Both the position numbers and the translations under genes were made by a program. The notes beneath the pieces were generated by a model that searched no databases, was not told the DNA's origin, and saw only the letters and a list, made by a program, of their open reading frames with translations. A stretch of 64,000 nucleotides of DNA from Sphingobacteriales bacterium (GTDB taxonomy: Bacteria > Bacteroidota > Bacteroidia > Chitinophagales > UBA2359), in the NCBI GenBank assembly GCA_016711285.1, contig JADJTG010000007.1:1-64000 (forward strand), read 5' to 3'. This document shows, in pieces, positions 24,818-33,651 of this stretch. The number at the start of each line of letters is the position of its first letter. Positions within the stretch are counted from its first letter, which is position 1.

Positions 24818-27226
24818 CTACTGTTTCATTATCAAAGTATTATACAGATTTTTTCCTTGTTTGTTTTTAATCTGCACATGATACACACCCACCGGATAAG
24901 CAGCAGTGTATATAATGGTTTGTGTTGTTTGCAAAGGCAATATAGCCATTATTTTTCCTTCCATGTTGGTGAGTTGTATATACATTTCATCGGCGGAAAA
25001 AGGGCTGTGCTGCGGAGTTTGTATGTTTACATATACTTTATCGCTGCTGATGGTGGGCGATATTTGTATGTTTAAATCCAAATCGGGGAGCAAGCCGCTG
25101 ATAGCACCGGAGTCTGCCACTGCAAAGCGGTCAAAAGCGGCTTCTACCAAATGCCCCGGGTCGCTGTCGGCGGTATATGCTTCGATGTGCATGGTGGCGG
25201 TGGGTGTTAAAAAGTCTTTGATGCGCACCTGATGCGCCACCCACATACTTTGCGCTGTGTTGCTATGGGCGATGTACAAAGTTTTTGTTTCAGAGCCGTT
25301 GGAAAGGCGTATTTGCAAAGAGTCGTTGGGCTGAGTACCCTGACCGCCGCCGTTGGCAAACCAAGTTTTAAAAGAAAGATGCGGGTCGTTGTAAGTGCTT
25401 AAATCAAAAACGGGCGAAGTGAGCAAAGTAAAACCATTGTCCAAATCATCGGCACTTACTACATCGGCACCATTGCCGGTGGTGTAGCAAACCGTTCCGA
25501 AATCATCGTCTGCATCTACATTCGGATTAAAATAATTGTTCGTGTTGCTTTGTGTGCCTACGGGTGTTTCGCGCTCCCACTTACCCGAAGTAGCATCGCC
25601 GCTGATACTCCAGCCATAATCAAACAAAAAGTCGTCATAATAACCTTTTGTTAATTGTATCACCGGAAAAGAAGTGGTGCTTTCTTCAAAAATGATGGCT
25701 TCGCTGTGAGTGTTGTAGCCCCATTTGCCCGCCCATACCGACCATTCCTGCATTTCCGTAAAATAAAACATCGCTTCGCCGTTGGTATTGGAGGTGGAGC
25801 TTTGTTCGCGGTTGCCGTTGCTGATATAAACTTGTGCCCCTTCTACGGGTTCAAAATTTTCATCAACTACTTTTAATTTGCCATAAAATGCGCCGGGTGC
25901 TTCAAGTGCTATTTCTAAAATATTTTGTTCGCCTGTTTTTACGATTGCCTCTGCCAGCACCGTTTCGTAGTTGTCTTTGCTGATGCTCACAATGAGGGTA
26001 TCATCTTGCAAAAACCCAAATTTTGCTTTTCCGAACACATCGGTTATTTTGTTCATGTCTTCTTCCGCAATATCCACAGTAGCACCGAAAAGCGGCGCAT
26101 TGTTGAAAACATCTTTTACCTGTACAATTAAATTAGCGGCTTTTTTGTAGGTGGGTTTCAGCACATATAAGCCGAGTTCCATATCCGAAGCCACAATAGT
26201 ACCCGAAGGGAAATAAGCATACACGCCCCAAGCACCGTTAAATCCATCGCCTTCCCATTGCGGCGAAGTATCAAATTTTCCCACTTCCACCAAATTGTCG
26301 GGATAGGTGGCATCGTGAATGGTGACACCATCGCGGTAATAAGAAGTTACTAAAAAATCTGTATTTACTACATAAGTGTTGTGCGGTATTACACCCGACC
26401 CCGGGCTAGTTTGTATTTGGTCAATACGTTTGATGTCACTTAAATCGCTCACATCATAGGCATCAATAAAAGCACCGCTTACTTCGTCTGTGGTAAATAA
26501 ATATTTGCCATTGTCGGAGAGCCAGCAATTATGCGAAAAATTGCTGGAAGTAGCAAATTCGGCGAGCAGTTGGGAGTTGTTTTTATCGCTTACATCAAAT
26601 ACGGCTACTGTGCCATTGTTGATTTGCGCCGCCCACAGGGTGTCGTTGCGCACAAAGCCGTCGTGGATATATTTGTAATCGTGAACACCGACCACAGTAG
26701 GGTTCATCGGGTCTTGTTTTAAATCCAGAATAATGGCACCGTCTGTCATTTGCGAGCAGCCGAACAAATAAGCAAAACCGCCTGCTTCGTCAATAAAAAG
26801 AGTGTGGCATTGAGTGAGTGTTTCGCCGTCGGGCAGATTTGTCCAAAAAACGTGGGAGATGGTATCGGGGGCTTTGGTCAAATCCAAAATCAACAAGCCC
26901 TCGCCCGCTTCATCGTCCACCATATAAGCATATTGACCATAGCTTTTGGGTTCGCGCCACAAGGAATTAGCACCGGGTACTACATAAATTTCCTGCGGAT
27001 TGTAGGGGTCGGTGACATCAACAATGGCAGTACCCAGATTTAAACCCGCAATGACATACTCGCGCCCGTTTTCATCGGTAAGTCCCCAGAGGTTGCTCAT
27101 TCCCGAAAATACACCATTTAGATAAAAGGGGTGAAAAGCGGTTTTTTCTATATTATAATCTTGCGCCCACAAGGTAGTGCTTAACAAAAGCGTAAAACAG
27201 ATATATACGCGATAAAAAAATTTCAT
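24818..27226 (-). CDS. Choice-of-anchor B protein with LVIVD repeats and T9SS type A sorting domain
   Basis: 802 residues, secreted. Signal peptide at residues 1-21. The choice-of-anchor B region (residues about 25-375) has LVIVD-like repeats: TAIVDVTDPYNPQEIYVV, GLLILDLTKAPDTISHVFWT, VAVFDVSDKNNSQLLAEF. Two carboxypeptidase-regulatory-like beta domains follow (VKDVFNNAPLFGATVDIAEE, VVDENFEPVEGAQVYISNGN), then a jelly-roll/MAM-like domain, then a C-terminal type A sorting signal (VNIQTPQ...MEGKIMAILPL...YPVGVYHVQI). Function is unknown in the family; surface display or release through T9SS is expected. It is monocistronic, 91 bases upstream of the peptidase on the same strand. Confidence 0.88.
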   Translation of the reverse strand: MKFFYRVYICFTLLLSTTLWAQDYNIEKTAFHPFYLNGVFSGMSNLWGLTDENGREYVIAGLNLGTAIVDVTDPYNPQEIYVVPGANSLWREPKSYGQYAYMVDDEAGEGLLILDLTKAPDTISHVFWTNLPDGETLTQCHTLFIDEAGGFAYLFGCSQMTDGAIILDLKQDPMNPTVVGVHDYKYIHDGFVRNDTLWAAQINNGTVAVFDVSDKNNSQLLAEFATSSNFSHNCWLSDNGKYLFTTDEVSGAFIDAYDVSDLSDIKRIDQIQTSPGSGVIPHNTYVVNTDFLVTSYYRDGVTIHDATYPDNLVEVGKFDTSPQWEGDGFNGAWGVYAYFPSGTIVASDMELGLYVLKPTYKKAANLIVQVKDVFNNAPLFGATVDIAEEDMNKITDVFGKAKFGFLQDDTLIVSISKDNYETVLAEAIVKTGEQNILEIALEAPGAFYGKLKVVDENFEPVEGAQVYISNGNREQSSTSNTNGEAMFYFTEMQEWSVWAGKWGYNTHSEAIIFEESTTSFPVIQLTKGYYDDFLFDYGWSISGDATSGKWERETPVGTQSNTNNYFNPNVDADDDFGTVCYTTGNGADVVSADDLDNGFTLLTSPVFDLSTYNDPHLSFKTWFANGGGQGTQPNDSLQIRLSNGSETKTLYIAHSNTAQSMWVAHQVRIKDFLTPTATMHIEAYTADSDPGHLVEAAFDRFAVADSGAISGLLPDLDLNIQISPTISSDKVYVNIQTPQHSPFSADEMYIQLTNMEGKIMAILPLQTTQTIIYTAAYPVGVYHVQIKNKQGKNLYNTLIMKQ

Positions 27227-27489
27227 AAAAACTATTTTAATAAAATAAAAGAAGTGAAGTGTGAATAAAATGTTTTTTATTTAAAGGTTGCAATATTAAT
27301 GATAAATATGCGGATATTTAAAATATACTGATGTATTGACATAAATTGACAGATAAAACAAATCGTCAGGGCATATCAATTATCGGTTTTATTTAGAGCA
27401 ACAGGAAAAACAAAACTGATTGCCAAGGTATTTTGAGAATAAACTAAACTTATAGATTAAATATTATCTTTGTTGTTGAGATATTACAG

Positions 27490-27717
27490 ATGCACATGCA
27501 AGAAAACGCAAAATTAATGATACTCACAGGCAGTTTGGTACTGCTGCTGGGCATTGTTTTTTATTTTTTTGGCGAAAAACTCTCGTGGATAGGTCGCTTG
27601 CCGGGGGATTTTCGTTACGAACGGGATAATTTTAGTTTTTATTTTCCGCTTACAACCCTGCTACTACTATCGCTGCTCATCAATATATTGTTGCGTTTAT
27701 TTCGTAAATTTTTTTAG
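27490..27717 (+). CDS. DUF2905 small membrane protein
   Basis: 75 residues, two hydrophobic helices (LMILTGSLVLLLGIVFYFFG and FPLTTLLLLSLLINILLRLF) around the family signature IGRLPGDFRYERDNFSFYFP. Function unknown. A -7 element TATCTTTG lies at 27465-27472. The start may be the ATG at 27490 or the one two codons later. Confidence 0.88.
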   Translation: MHMQENAKLMILTGSLVLLLGIVFYFFGEKLSWIGRLPGDFRYERDNFSFYFPLTTLLLLSLLINILLRLFRKFF

Positions 27718-27751
27718 TTTTTTTACATTCAATTTTATCACCGCACATTTT

Positions 27752-28549
27752 GTGAAACTGCATTTTAAACAATACGGCGACCGCCACACCAACAGGGGAC
27801 ATCTCATTATTTTGCACGGATTATTGGGTATGTTAGACAATTGGCAACTGATAACCAAAGATATAGCTGCTGCAGGATTTTGTGTGTGGGCGGTAGATTT
27901 GCGCAATCACGGCAAATCGCCGCACAGCGAAGAAATGACGCAAGCAGCGATGGCGCACGATATTTGGGAACTGATGCAAGCACAGCAAATTCCGAAAGCC
28001 GCACTTTTGGGGCACTCTATGGGTGGCAAAGTGGCGATGCTGTTTGCCGTTCATTATCCCGAATACACACAAGCACTGATAGTAGCGGATATTGCTCCAA
28101 AACCTTACCCCGACCGCCACGATTATGTTTTCAAAGCACTGCTCAGTGTAGATTTGGCACAGCTGACCCAACGCAAAGCCGCAGAAGCGCAATTGCAGCA
28201 ATATATTACCAACACCGACGAATTGTTGTTTTTGTTGAAGAATTTAGAGCGCACCCCGCAGGACAATTATCGCTGGAAAGCCAATGTGCCGCTGCTTCAA
28301 AAAGAATACAGAAATATAGTGGAAAATCCTCTGTCGCCTTACGATGAATACGGCGGTGCGGTGTTGTTTATCAAAGGCGGCAACTCGGCGCAATACATTG
28401 TTGCCGAGGAAGATATGCCCGTTATTTTGCATCATTTTCCGCGTGCCGAATTAGTGGAAGTGGCGGGAGCTTCGCACTGGGTACACGCCGATGCCCCGCA
28501 GATTTTTACACAAGTTGTGCTTGATTTTTTATGCCGTCAGGTATCATAA
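27752..28549 (+). CDS. Alpha/beta hydrolase (YbfF-like esterase)
   Basis: 265 residues with a GTG start. Motifs: ILHGLLGMLDNWQ (oxyanion), VDLRNHGKSPHSE, LLGHSMGGKVAM (nucleophile Ser near residue 90), and GASHWVHADAP (His). Relatives such as YbfF hydrolyse short-chain acyl esters or acyl-CoA. No signal peptide, so cytoplasmic. It lies 34 bases after the DUF2905 gene and is likely co-transcribed. Confidence 0.88.
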   Translation: MKLHFKQYGDRHTNRGHLIILHGLLGMLDNWQLITKDIAAAGFCVWAVDLRNHGKSPHSEEMTQAAMAHDIWELMQAQQIPKAALLGHSMGGKVAMLFAVHYPEYTQALIVADIAPKPYPDRHDYVFKALLSVDLAQLTQRKAAEAQLQQYITNTDELLFLLKNLERTPQDNYRWKANVPLLQKEYRNIVENPLSPYDEYGGAVLFIKGGNSAQYIVAEEDMPVILHHFPRAELVEVAGASHWVHADAPQIFTQVVLDFLCRQVS

Positions 28550-28647
28550 ATAAAGATATAATTGCTTCATTATTTAAAAAAAAACGCACTTTTCTTTTTA
28601 CATCATTAAAAACCAAAAACATTCAAAACGCTTATTGCTAATTGATT

Positions 28648-29142
28648 ATGCACACGATTATAGGAAAATACAAAAGAGCCATCATTCAAATATCTACACC
28701 ACAAGGCAATGGAACAGGATTTTATATCGCCGAATATCATCTTATTATCAGCAATTATCATGTTGTAAAAGGGAATGCCGAAGTGGTAATAAACGGCGAT
28801 GATTTTCCGGCGACTTTGGTACACGTTCTGTATTACGACCCTTTGTACGATTTGGCATTTATAGAAGTGCCCGCCGATATTGATGTCCAACTTCCTACCA
28901 TAGAATTGGCACCCGACAACAACATGAAAGAAGGGGAGCGGGTGCTGGCATTCGGACACCCCTACGACTTAAAATTTACGGCGACACAAGGCAGTATTTC
29001 CAAAGCCAAACGATTGTTCAACGGATTAAATTATGTGCAGATAGACGCAGCCATTAATCCCGGAAATAGCGGTGGTCCTTTGGTTAAATGCGGAGGGGCA
29101 GGTTATCGGAGTCAATACTTTTATCATTCAAAACGGCGATAA
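28648..29142 (+). CDS. Trypsin-like (HtrA-type) serine protease, N-terminal segment, frameshifted
   Basis: Protease domain. Catalytic His in LIISNYHVVKG, Asp in YDPLYDLAFIEV, Ser in NPGNSGGPLV; GTGFYIAEYHL and AFGHPYDLKFTATQGSISKA complete the fold. There is no signal peptide, so it acts in the cytoplasm or is a membrane-independent form. At 29086-29088 an extra A shifts the frame; the correct sequence continues NAEGQVIGVNTFIIQNGDNL in the next frame to about 29200, where a T is missing. The whole gene is 28648-29739, about 364 residues. Confidence 0.85.
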   Translation: MHTIIGKYKRAIIQISTPQGNGTGFYIAEYHLIISNYHVVKGNAEVVINGDDFPATLVHVLYYDPLYDLAFIEVPADIDVQLPTIELAPDNNMKEGERVLAFGHPYDLKFTATQGSISKAKRLFNGLNYVQIDAAINPGNSGGPLVKCGGAGYRSQYFYHSKRR

Positions 29143-29178
29143 TCTGGGTTTTGCCTTACCCGTAGATTATTTGCGCCT

Positions 29179-29739
29179 GTGCTTGCAGGAATACAAAAAT
29201 TTAGCCGCCTCGAAGCCGCCCAACGCTGCGAATCTTGTAGTAATTTGGTGCTGTTGAGCGAAGTACACGATGATTATTGCCCGCATTGCGGCTCTAAGAT
29301 AGAGTTTCCGAAAATCAACGATTATCAAGTGGCGGGCATTGCTCGTCTGATAGAGGATATTTTGTCGGGGATAGGAAAAGATGTGCGGCTGGCGCGGCGG
29401 GGTTTGTATCAATGGCACTTAAAACAAGGCACTGCCCGTATAGAAATCAGCTATTCCGAAAGCAGCAATTTTATCATCGGCGATGCGCGTTTGTGTCGGT
29501 TGCCACGCCAAAACATTGTGCATTTATATGAGTATCTTTTGCGACAAAATAGCGAGTTGGAAGGACTTTTTTTTAGTGTAGAGCAACAGCATATTCTATT
29601 GTCGTTTATTATTTTTGATAAATATCTCAACCGTCAAAGCGGCACTACGCTTATTTCCGATTTGCTTAAAAAGTCGGATTATTACGATGATATTTTAGTA
29701 GAAAAATATGGTGCGCAGTGGCTGCAAGAAGCCGAATAA
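29179..29739 (+). CDS. Trypsin-like protease, zinc-ribbon and C-terminal domain segment
   Basis: Continuation of the protease from about 29203. A four-Cys zinc ribbon (CESCSNLVLLSEVHDDYCPHC) is followed by a 120-residue alpha/beta domain (YQVAGIARLIEDILSGIG, HLKQGTARIEISYSESS, YEYLLRQNSELEGLFF, LISDLLKKSDYYDDILVEKY) that resembles the class I secretion-chaperone-like/YbjN fold by pattern. A protease-ribbon-chaperone-like order suggests substrate recognition by the C-terminus, which is inference. The first eight codons of this frame precede the true junction. Confidence 0.75.
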   Translation: MLAGIQKFSRLEAAQRCESCSNLVLLSEVHDDYCPHCGSKIEFPKINDYQVAGIARLIEDILSGIGKDVRLARRGLYQWHLKQGTARIEISYSESSNFIIGDARLCRLPRQNIVHLYEYLLRQNSELEGLFFSVEQQHILLSFIIFDKYLNRQSGTTLISDLLKKSDYYDDILVEKYGAQWLQEAE

Positions 29740-29833
29740 GTATTGATGAAAAATTAAATAAAATAAGTATTAATATTTTGAAATTCAGTAAATTATATTT
29801 TATATAAAATAAAAATATTTTTTACAAAAAAAA

Positions 29834-31297
29834 TCAATTCACCCAGTTTTTGATTTCCTGCTCTATGTGCTGTACGCGCACGGCGAGGTTAAATTTATTT
29901 TGCAGGTGCTGTGCGAGGCGGTCGGCGCAATACACCGAGCGGTGCTGCCCGCCGGTGCAGCCGAAACACACCATCAAATTACTGAAACCCCGCGCCATGT
30001 AGTTTTGCGCCGATTGATCGACGAGACGAAACACCGGCTGCAAAAACTCTTCCACCGAACATTCGCGCTCTAAATACTCTATCACGCAGGTATCTTTGCC
30101 CGTAAAGTGCCGATACTCCGCTTTTCGCCCGGGATTGAGTATGCTGCGACAATCAAACACAAAGCCGCCGCCATTTCCCGAAGGGTCGTCGGGAATGCCG
30201 CGCTTGTACGAAAAACTGTAAATGCTCACACACAAAGCCGAAGCGGGCGGCTCGGCTACGCCCATTTTTCGCAATACTTTGTCGGCGGCTAATTGCTCCA
30301 GCACTTTTTGCAAAGTCGGAAAAGTATGCTCCAAAGGAACTTGTTGGAGCAGCCACGCCAGATTATCCAAAGCCGGCGGAATACTCTGTAAAAAATGGCT
30401 TTTGCGCTCAAATAATCCGCGCAAGCCATAAGCACCGAGTGTTTGGAATAAGCGAAAATACACATACCCATAGTAGCGTTTTTTGAAAGAGGCGGTATCT
30501 AAGGGAAGGTATTGTTGCATTTCGGCGATATAAAAATCCAAAAGGCGGGCGCGAGTATGTTCGGGAATTTCGGCTTTCGCCTGAAACAGCAAAGAAGCTA
30601 CGTCATATTGCAATGCACCTTTTCTACCACCCTGATAATCAATAAAATACGGCTCGTTATTGAACAACATAATATTTCGGCTCTGAAAATCTCGATGCAC
30701 AAAATAATCATTATCGCCCTCCAAAAGCCAATCGGCAAAGCGTTCAAAATCGTTTTCTAAGGCTTGTTCGTCAAAAGGAATATGAGCAAATTTGAGAAAA
30801 TAATATTTAAAATAATTCAAATCCCACAAAATCGCCTGTCGGTCGAAGCAACTTTTGGGGTAATAAGCGGAGTCGGGCAGTTTTTCGGCGGCTTTGCGCT
30901 GAATAGTAATGAGGCTGCGCAGCACTTGCTCATATAAAGGGATAAAATCATCGGTAAAAGCTGCGCCGTTTTGCTGTTTGGAAGCGGTGAGCAGGGAGTA
31001 CAAACTCGTATCGCCCAAATCCTCCACCAAATACGCCGAAGCATCAGGAGCACAGGCGAATATATGCGGCACGGGCAGCCCTTGTGCGTTGAAATGTTCG
31101 GTCATGGTGATATAAGCCTTATTTTCGCGGTGGTCGGCGTTGATAACACCGAGAACGTGTGTGCCATTTTCGGCAAAAATCCTGAAATAGCGGCGCGGCG
31201 AACCAGACGAAGGCAGTGCTACGGCTTTGAGCAAAGGGCTGTTGCTCCATTGCTGAAACAATTGTTGTAAACCAAAATCTAAAGGGCTGATAAGCAT
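29834..31297 (-). CDS. Fusion of aminoglycoside phosphotransferase-family kinase and RapZ C-terminal domain
   Basis: 487 residues, two domains. Residues 1-330 form an APH/choline-kinase fold close to AmgK (sugar-1-kinase for N-acetylmuramate/N-acetylglucosamine in cell-wall recycling): SSGSPRRYFRI, AYLVEDLGDTSLYSLL, catalytic HRDFQSRNIM, metal-binding FIDYQGGRKGALQYDVASLL. Residues 350-487 match the RapZ C-terminal domain: SIYSFSYKRGIP, GGGFVFDCRSILNPG, LVCFGCTGGQHRSV preceded by GFSNLM. In E. coli that domain senses glucosamine-6-phosphate and binds small RNAs; the P-loop domain of RapZ is absent here. The fusion, known in Bacteroidota genomes, suggests amino-sugar kinase activity tied to metabolite sensing. 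Substrate not shown. Confidence 0.85.
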   Translation of the reverse strand: MLISPLDFGLQQLFQQWSNSPLLKAVALPSSGSPRRYFRIFAENGTHVLGVINADHRENKAYITMTEHFNAQGLPVPHIFACAPDASAYLVEDLGDTSLYSLLTASKQQNGAAFTDDFIPLYEQVLRSLITIQRKAAEKLPDSAYYPKSCFDRQAILWDLNYFKYYFLKFAHIPFDEQALENDFERFADWLLEGDNDYFVHRDFQSRNIMLFNNEPYFIDYQGGRKGALQYDVASLLFQAKAEIPEHTRARLLDFYIAEMQQYLPLDTASFKKRYYGYVYFRLFQTLGAYGLRGLFERKSHFLQSIPPALDNLAWLLQQVPLEHTFPTLQKVLEQLAADKVLRKMGVAEPPASALCVSIYSFSYKRGIPDDPSGNGGGFVFDCRSILNPGRKAEYRHFTGKDTCVIEYLERECSVEEFLQPVFRLVDQSAQNYMARGFSNLMVCFGCTGGQHRSVYCADRLAQHLQNKFNLAVRVQHIEQEIKNWVN

Positions 31298-31527
31298 GAG
31301 ACAATGAACCTGTTTAAACTACTTTTATGATGTTTTTGCAAAATAAAGAAAGTTTGAGTAATTTTTTTCTATAATTATATTAAAGTGGTCGGGTACTTTC
31401 AAAAGCGAGGTTTTGGTAAGGATAGAAAAGCATTGTACAAAAAAGGGGTTAAAGCCTCATTCGGGCAGCGATAAAAATTATTTTAGCTAAATATGATAAC
31501 TTGTTTTTTTATGCTGTTTCTTGTTTT

Positions 31528-31941
31528 TTACCAGGGTAATTTCCCTTTCTTCCATAACCAAAACATCATAATATCAAACAATATAGTTAGTCCAATAATT
31601 GCGAATCCCATTTGTTTTTTAAACCCATTGCGAATAAAACAGGAAACTCCTTCGTGGTCAATAAACTGAGCAAATCTATTCAATTCATCTTCTATGGCAT
31701 CAGGTGTTTCGTAATAATAAATGTCGATTTTATCACCAACTTTCAAATCGTCAAGTGTCTTTTGGGTTGGTTCGCTGTTGGATTTATAGATTTCAAAAAT
31801 ATATGGATAGGAGTTAATTTTTAAGTACCGAAAATCCTCTTTGTCTCTTACTGGAAGATGCTGAAATTTCTTGTCAAAATATTCAATTATTCCTGTTGCC
31901 TTGTCATATTCATTCTTGTTTTTGGAGTTATTTAAAACCAT
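31528..31941 (-). CDS. DUF3592-like membrane protein
   Basis: 137 residues. A soluble beta-rich part (KATGIIEYFDKKFQHLPVRD, YPYIFEIYKSNSEPTQKTLD, LKVGDKIDIYYYETPD) precedes one membrane helix (FAIIGLTILFDIMMFWLWKK). The VGD-I-V/IYY pattern ahead of a helix is that of DUF3592-type proteins, but the match is loose. Codon use is more AT-rich than in neighbouring genes. No function known. The 230 bases between it and the kinase/RapZ gene contain nothing recognised. Confidence 0.65.
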   Translation of the reverse strand: MVLNNSKNKNEYDKATGIIEYFDKKFQHLPVRDKEDFRYLKINSYPYIFEIYKSNSEPTQKTLDDLKVGDKIDIYYYETPDAIEDELNRFAQFIDHEGVSCFIRNGFKKQMGFAIIGLTILFDIMMFWLWKKGKLPW

Positions 31942-32165
31942 AAAAACCAGCTACAAAAAATATAATGGAAACGAAGATTGTCTTACGAACATTTGAGGGG
32001 CTTGGAATCATGATTATTTTTTTATTTTAGTATGTACGTGCCAAAAAGGGCATAAATCTTGTTTGCAGAATAAAGATACACGATTTTTATCTCAAAAAAA
32101 CTTTCTGCCGCCTTGTATGTTGATACAAAATAAATAGCGAATTTTGTGCAATAATACACAACTAT

Positions 32166-32801
32166 ATGATAAACAACGAAACTGCTGCACCAAGCGTGCG
32201 CAAAATTGTGAGCCTTTATACCGAAGCTACTCCTAATCCCGAAACCATGAAATTTGTGGCAAATTATATGCTTTTTCCGCAAAACAGCATTGATTTTCCG
32301 AGTCGCGACAGCCATCTTGAAGCATCGCCATTGGCGCAGGAATTGTTTGGTTTGCCTTTTGTGAAAGGAGTTTTTATTGCCAATAATTTTGTCACCGTCA
32401 CCAAAGAAGCCGGTAACGACTGGTTTGAGTTGATTCCTACGATTAAAGAGTTGCTCAAAAATTTTGTCGCCGCCGACCACGCCGCCGTATTGCCCGACAA
32501 AATCGTATCCGCCGCCGCCGACTCTGCCGTGCGCACCGCCTACGACAACGAAGCAGCGCAGGGCGACAGCGAAACAGTGGTACGCATCAAAGAATTATTG
32601 AAAAAATACGTACAGCCCGCCGTTGAAATGGACGGAGGTGCTATCATTTTCCGAAAATTTGAAAACGGAATCCTCACACTCGGTATGCAGGGAGCTTGTA
32701 GCGGCTGCCCTTCTTCTTCGGTTACGCTCAAAGCCGGCATCGAAGGTTTGATGCGTCGCATGCTGCCCGAAGTGCAGGAAGTAGTGGCAGAGGCTTTATA
32801 A
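32166..32801 (+). CDS. NifU family Fe-S scaffold protein (Nfu)
   Basis: 211 residues. The N-terminal Nfu domain (EATPNPETMKFVANYML, SPLAQELFGLPFVKGVFIAN, NFVTVTKEAGNDW) and C-terminal NifU domain (IKELLKKYVQPAVEMDGGAI, MQGACSGCPSSSVTLKAGIE) are both complete. The CSGC pair carries or transfers a 4Fe-4S cluster to apo-enzymes; possible clients nearby include serine dehydratase. The ATG at 32166 gives a short acidic leader before the domain. Ends in a perfect hairpin terminator. Confidence 0.92.
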   Translation: MINNETAAPSVRKIVSLYTEATPNPETMKFVANYMLFPQNSIDFPSRDSHLEASPLAQELFGLPFVKGVFIANNFVTVTKEAGNDWFELIPTIKELLKNFVAADHAAVLPDKIVSAAADSAVRTAYDNEAAQGDSETVVRIKELLKKYVQPAVEMDGGAIIFRKFENGILTLGMQGACSGCPSSSVTLKAGIEGLMRRMLPEVQEVVAEAL

Positions 32802-32823
32802 AGCAAATATAACCCGACAAAAA

Positions 32824-32870
32824 ACAAATCGCCCTGAAAAATTCGCAAACTTTTCAGGGCGATTTGTTAT
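32824..32870. terminator. Bidirectional terminator between nfu and rhomboid gene
   Basis: A 17-bp perfect stem (32824-32840 with 32851-32867) around a 10-base loop; it serves the two convergent genes. Confidence 0.85.
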
Positions 32871-32930
32871 ATAAAAAAAGAAATTTCGCTGATTTATATC
32901 ATTAAAATATTGAGCAATAATAAAAAACTA

Positions 32931-33554
32931 TTATCCCAAAGCACTGCGGATAGTACCGATAAAATGAGGCACCACCGAAGGAACAACAGCAATCGTAAAC
33001 AACAATCCATACACTGCCCCGAAAAAATGAGCATCGTGCCCGATACCGTCAGCATCTTGACGCGAAGCGTAATACTCGTAGCCCAAATACAACGCACCGA
33101 AAATAACTGCCGGAATAGCAATAGGAATAAACATTATATATACTCCCTGCAAAGGGTCAAATAAAATGAAGGAAAATAATATCGCCGCCACCGCTCCCGA
33201 TGCTCCCAAAGCACGGTAAGCGGTATTATTTCGCTCGCGAAGGTAGGACGGATAAGAGGAAGCCACCAAAGCACTGAGATACAATATAATATAAGCCGCT
33301 TTTCCATAAGCGAAAGATTGTATAAAATATTGCTCCACCTGCGAACCGAAAGAAAACAGCACAAACATATTAATGAGTAAATGACCCAAGCTGCCGTGCA
33401 AAAAACCCGAAGAAATAAAACGATGCCATTCGCCGGATTTTCGCGCCATCAGGTAGGGGTATAGAATAAATTTTTGCAGTAAATTTTGATTAGAGAAAGC
33501 CAACAACGACACTACGGCAGTAATAATAATTAGTATCAAAGTAATGCTCAACAT
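32931..33554 (-). CDS. Rhomboid-family intramembrane serine protease
   Basis: About 207 residues, six membrane helices. Typical elements: HRFISSGFLHGSLGHLLINM (loop 1 and helix 2), YRALGASGAVAAILFSFI with catalytic Ser in GASG, and HDAHFFGAVYGLL with catalytic His. It cuts membrane-spanning substrates within the bilayer. The ATG at 33554 starts directly at the first helix; a TTG 12 codons earlier would add QKNSSFF and is less likely. Substrates unknown. Confidence 0.92.
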   Translation of the reverse strand: MLSITLILIIITAVVSLLAFSNQNLLQKFILYPYLMARKSGEWHRFISSGFLHGSLGHLLINMFVLFSFGSQVEQYFIQSFAYGKAAYIILYLSALVASSYPSYLRERNNTAYRALGASGAVAAILFSFILFDPLQGVYIMFIPIAIPAVIFGALYLGYEYYASRQDADGIGHDAHFFGAVYGLLFTIAVVPSVVPHFIGTIRSALG

Positions 33555-33651
33555 AAAAAAAGACGAGTTTTTTTGAAATAAAAATGCCAAGATAAGGCGA
33601 TATAGACAAAAATAGCGTTAATTTTATGTGTTACTTTGAAAAAAACATTTT

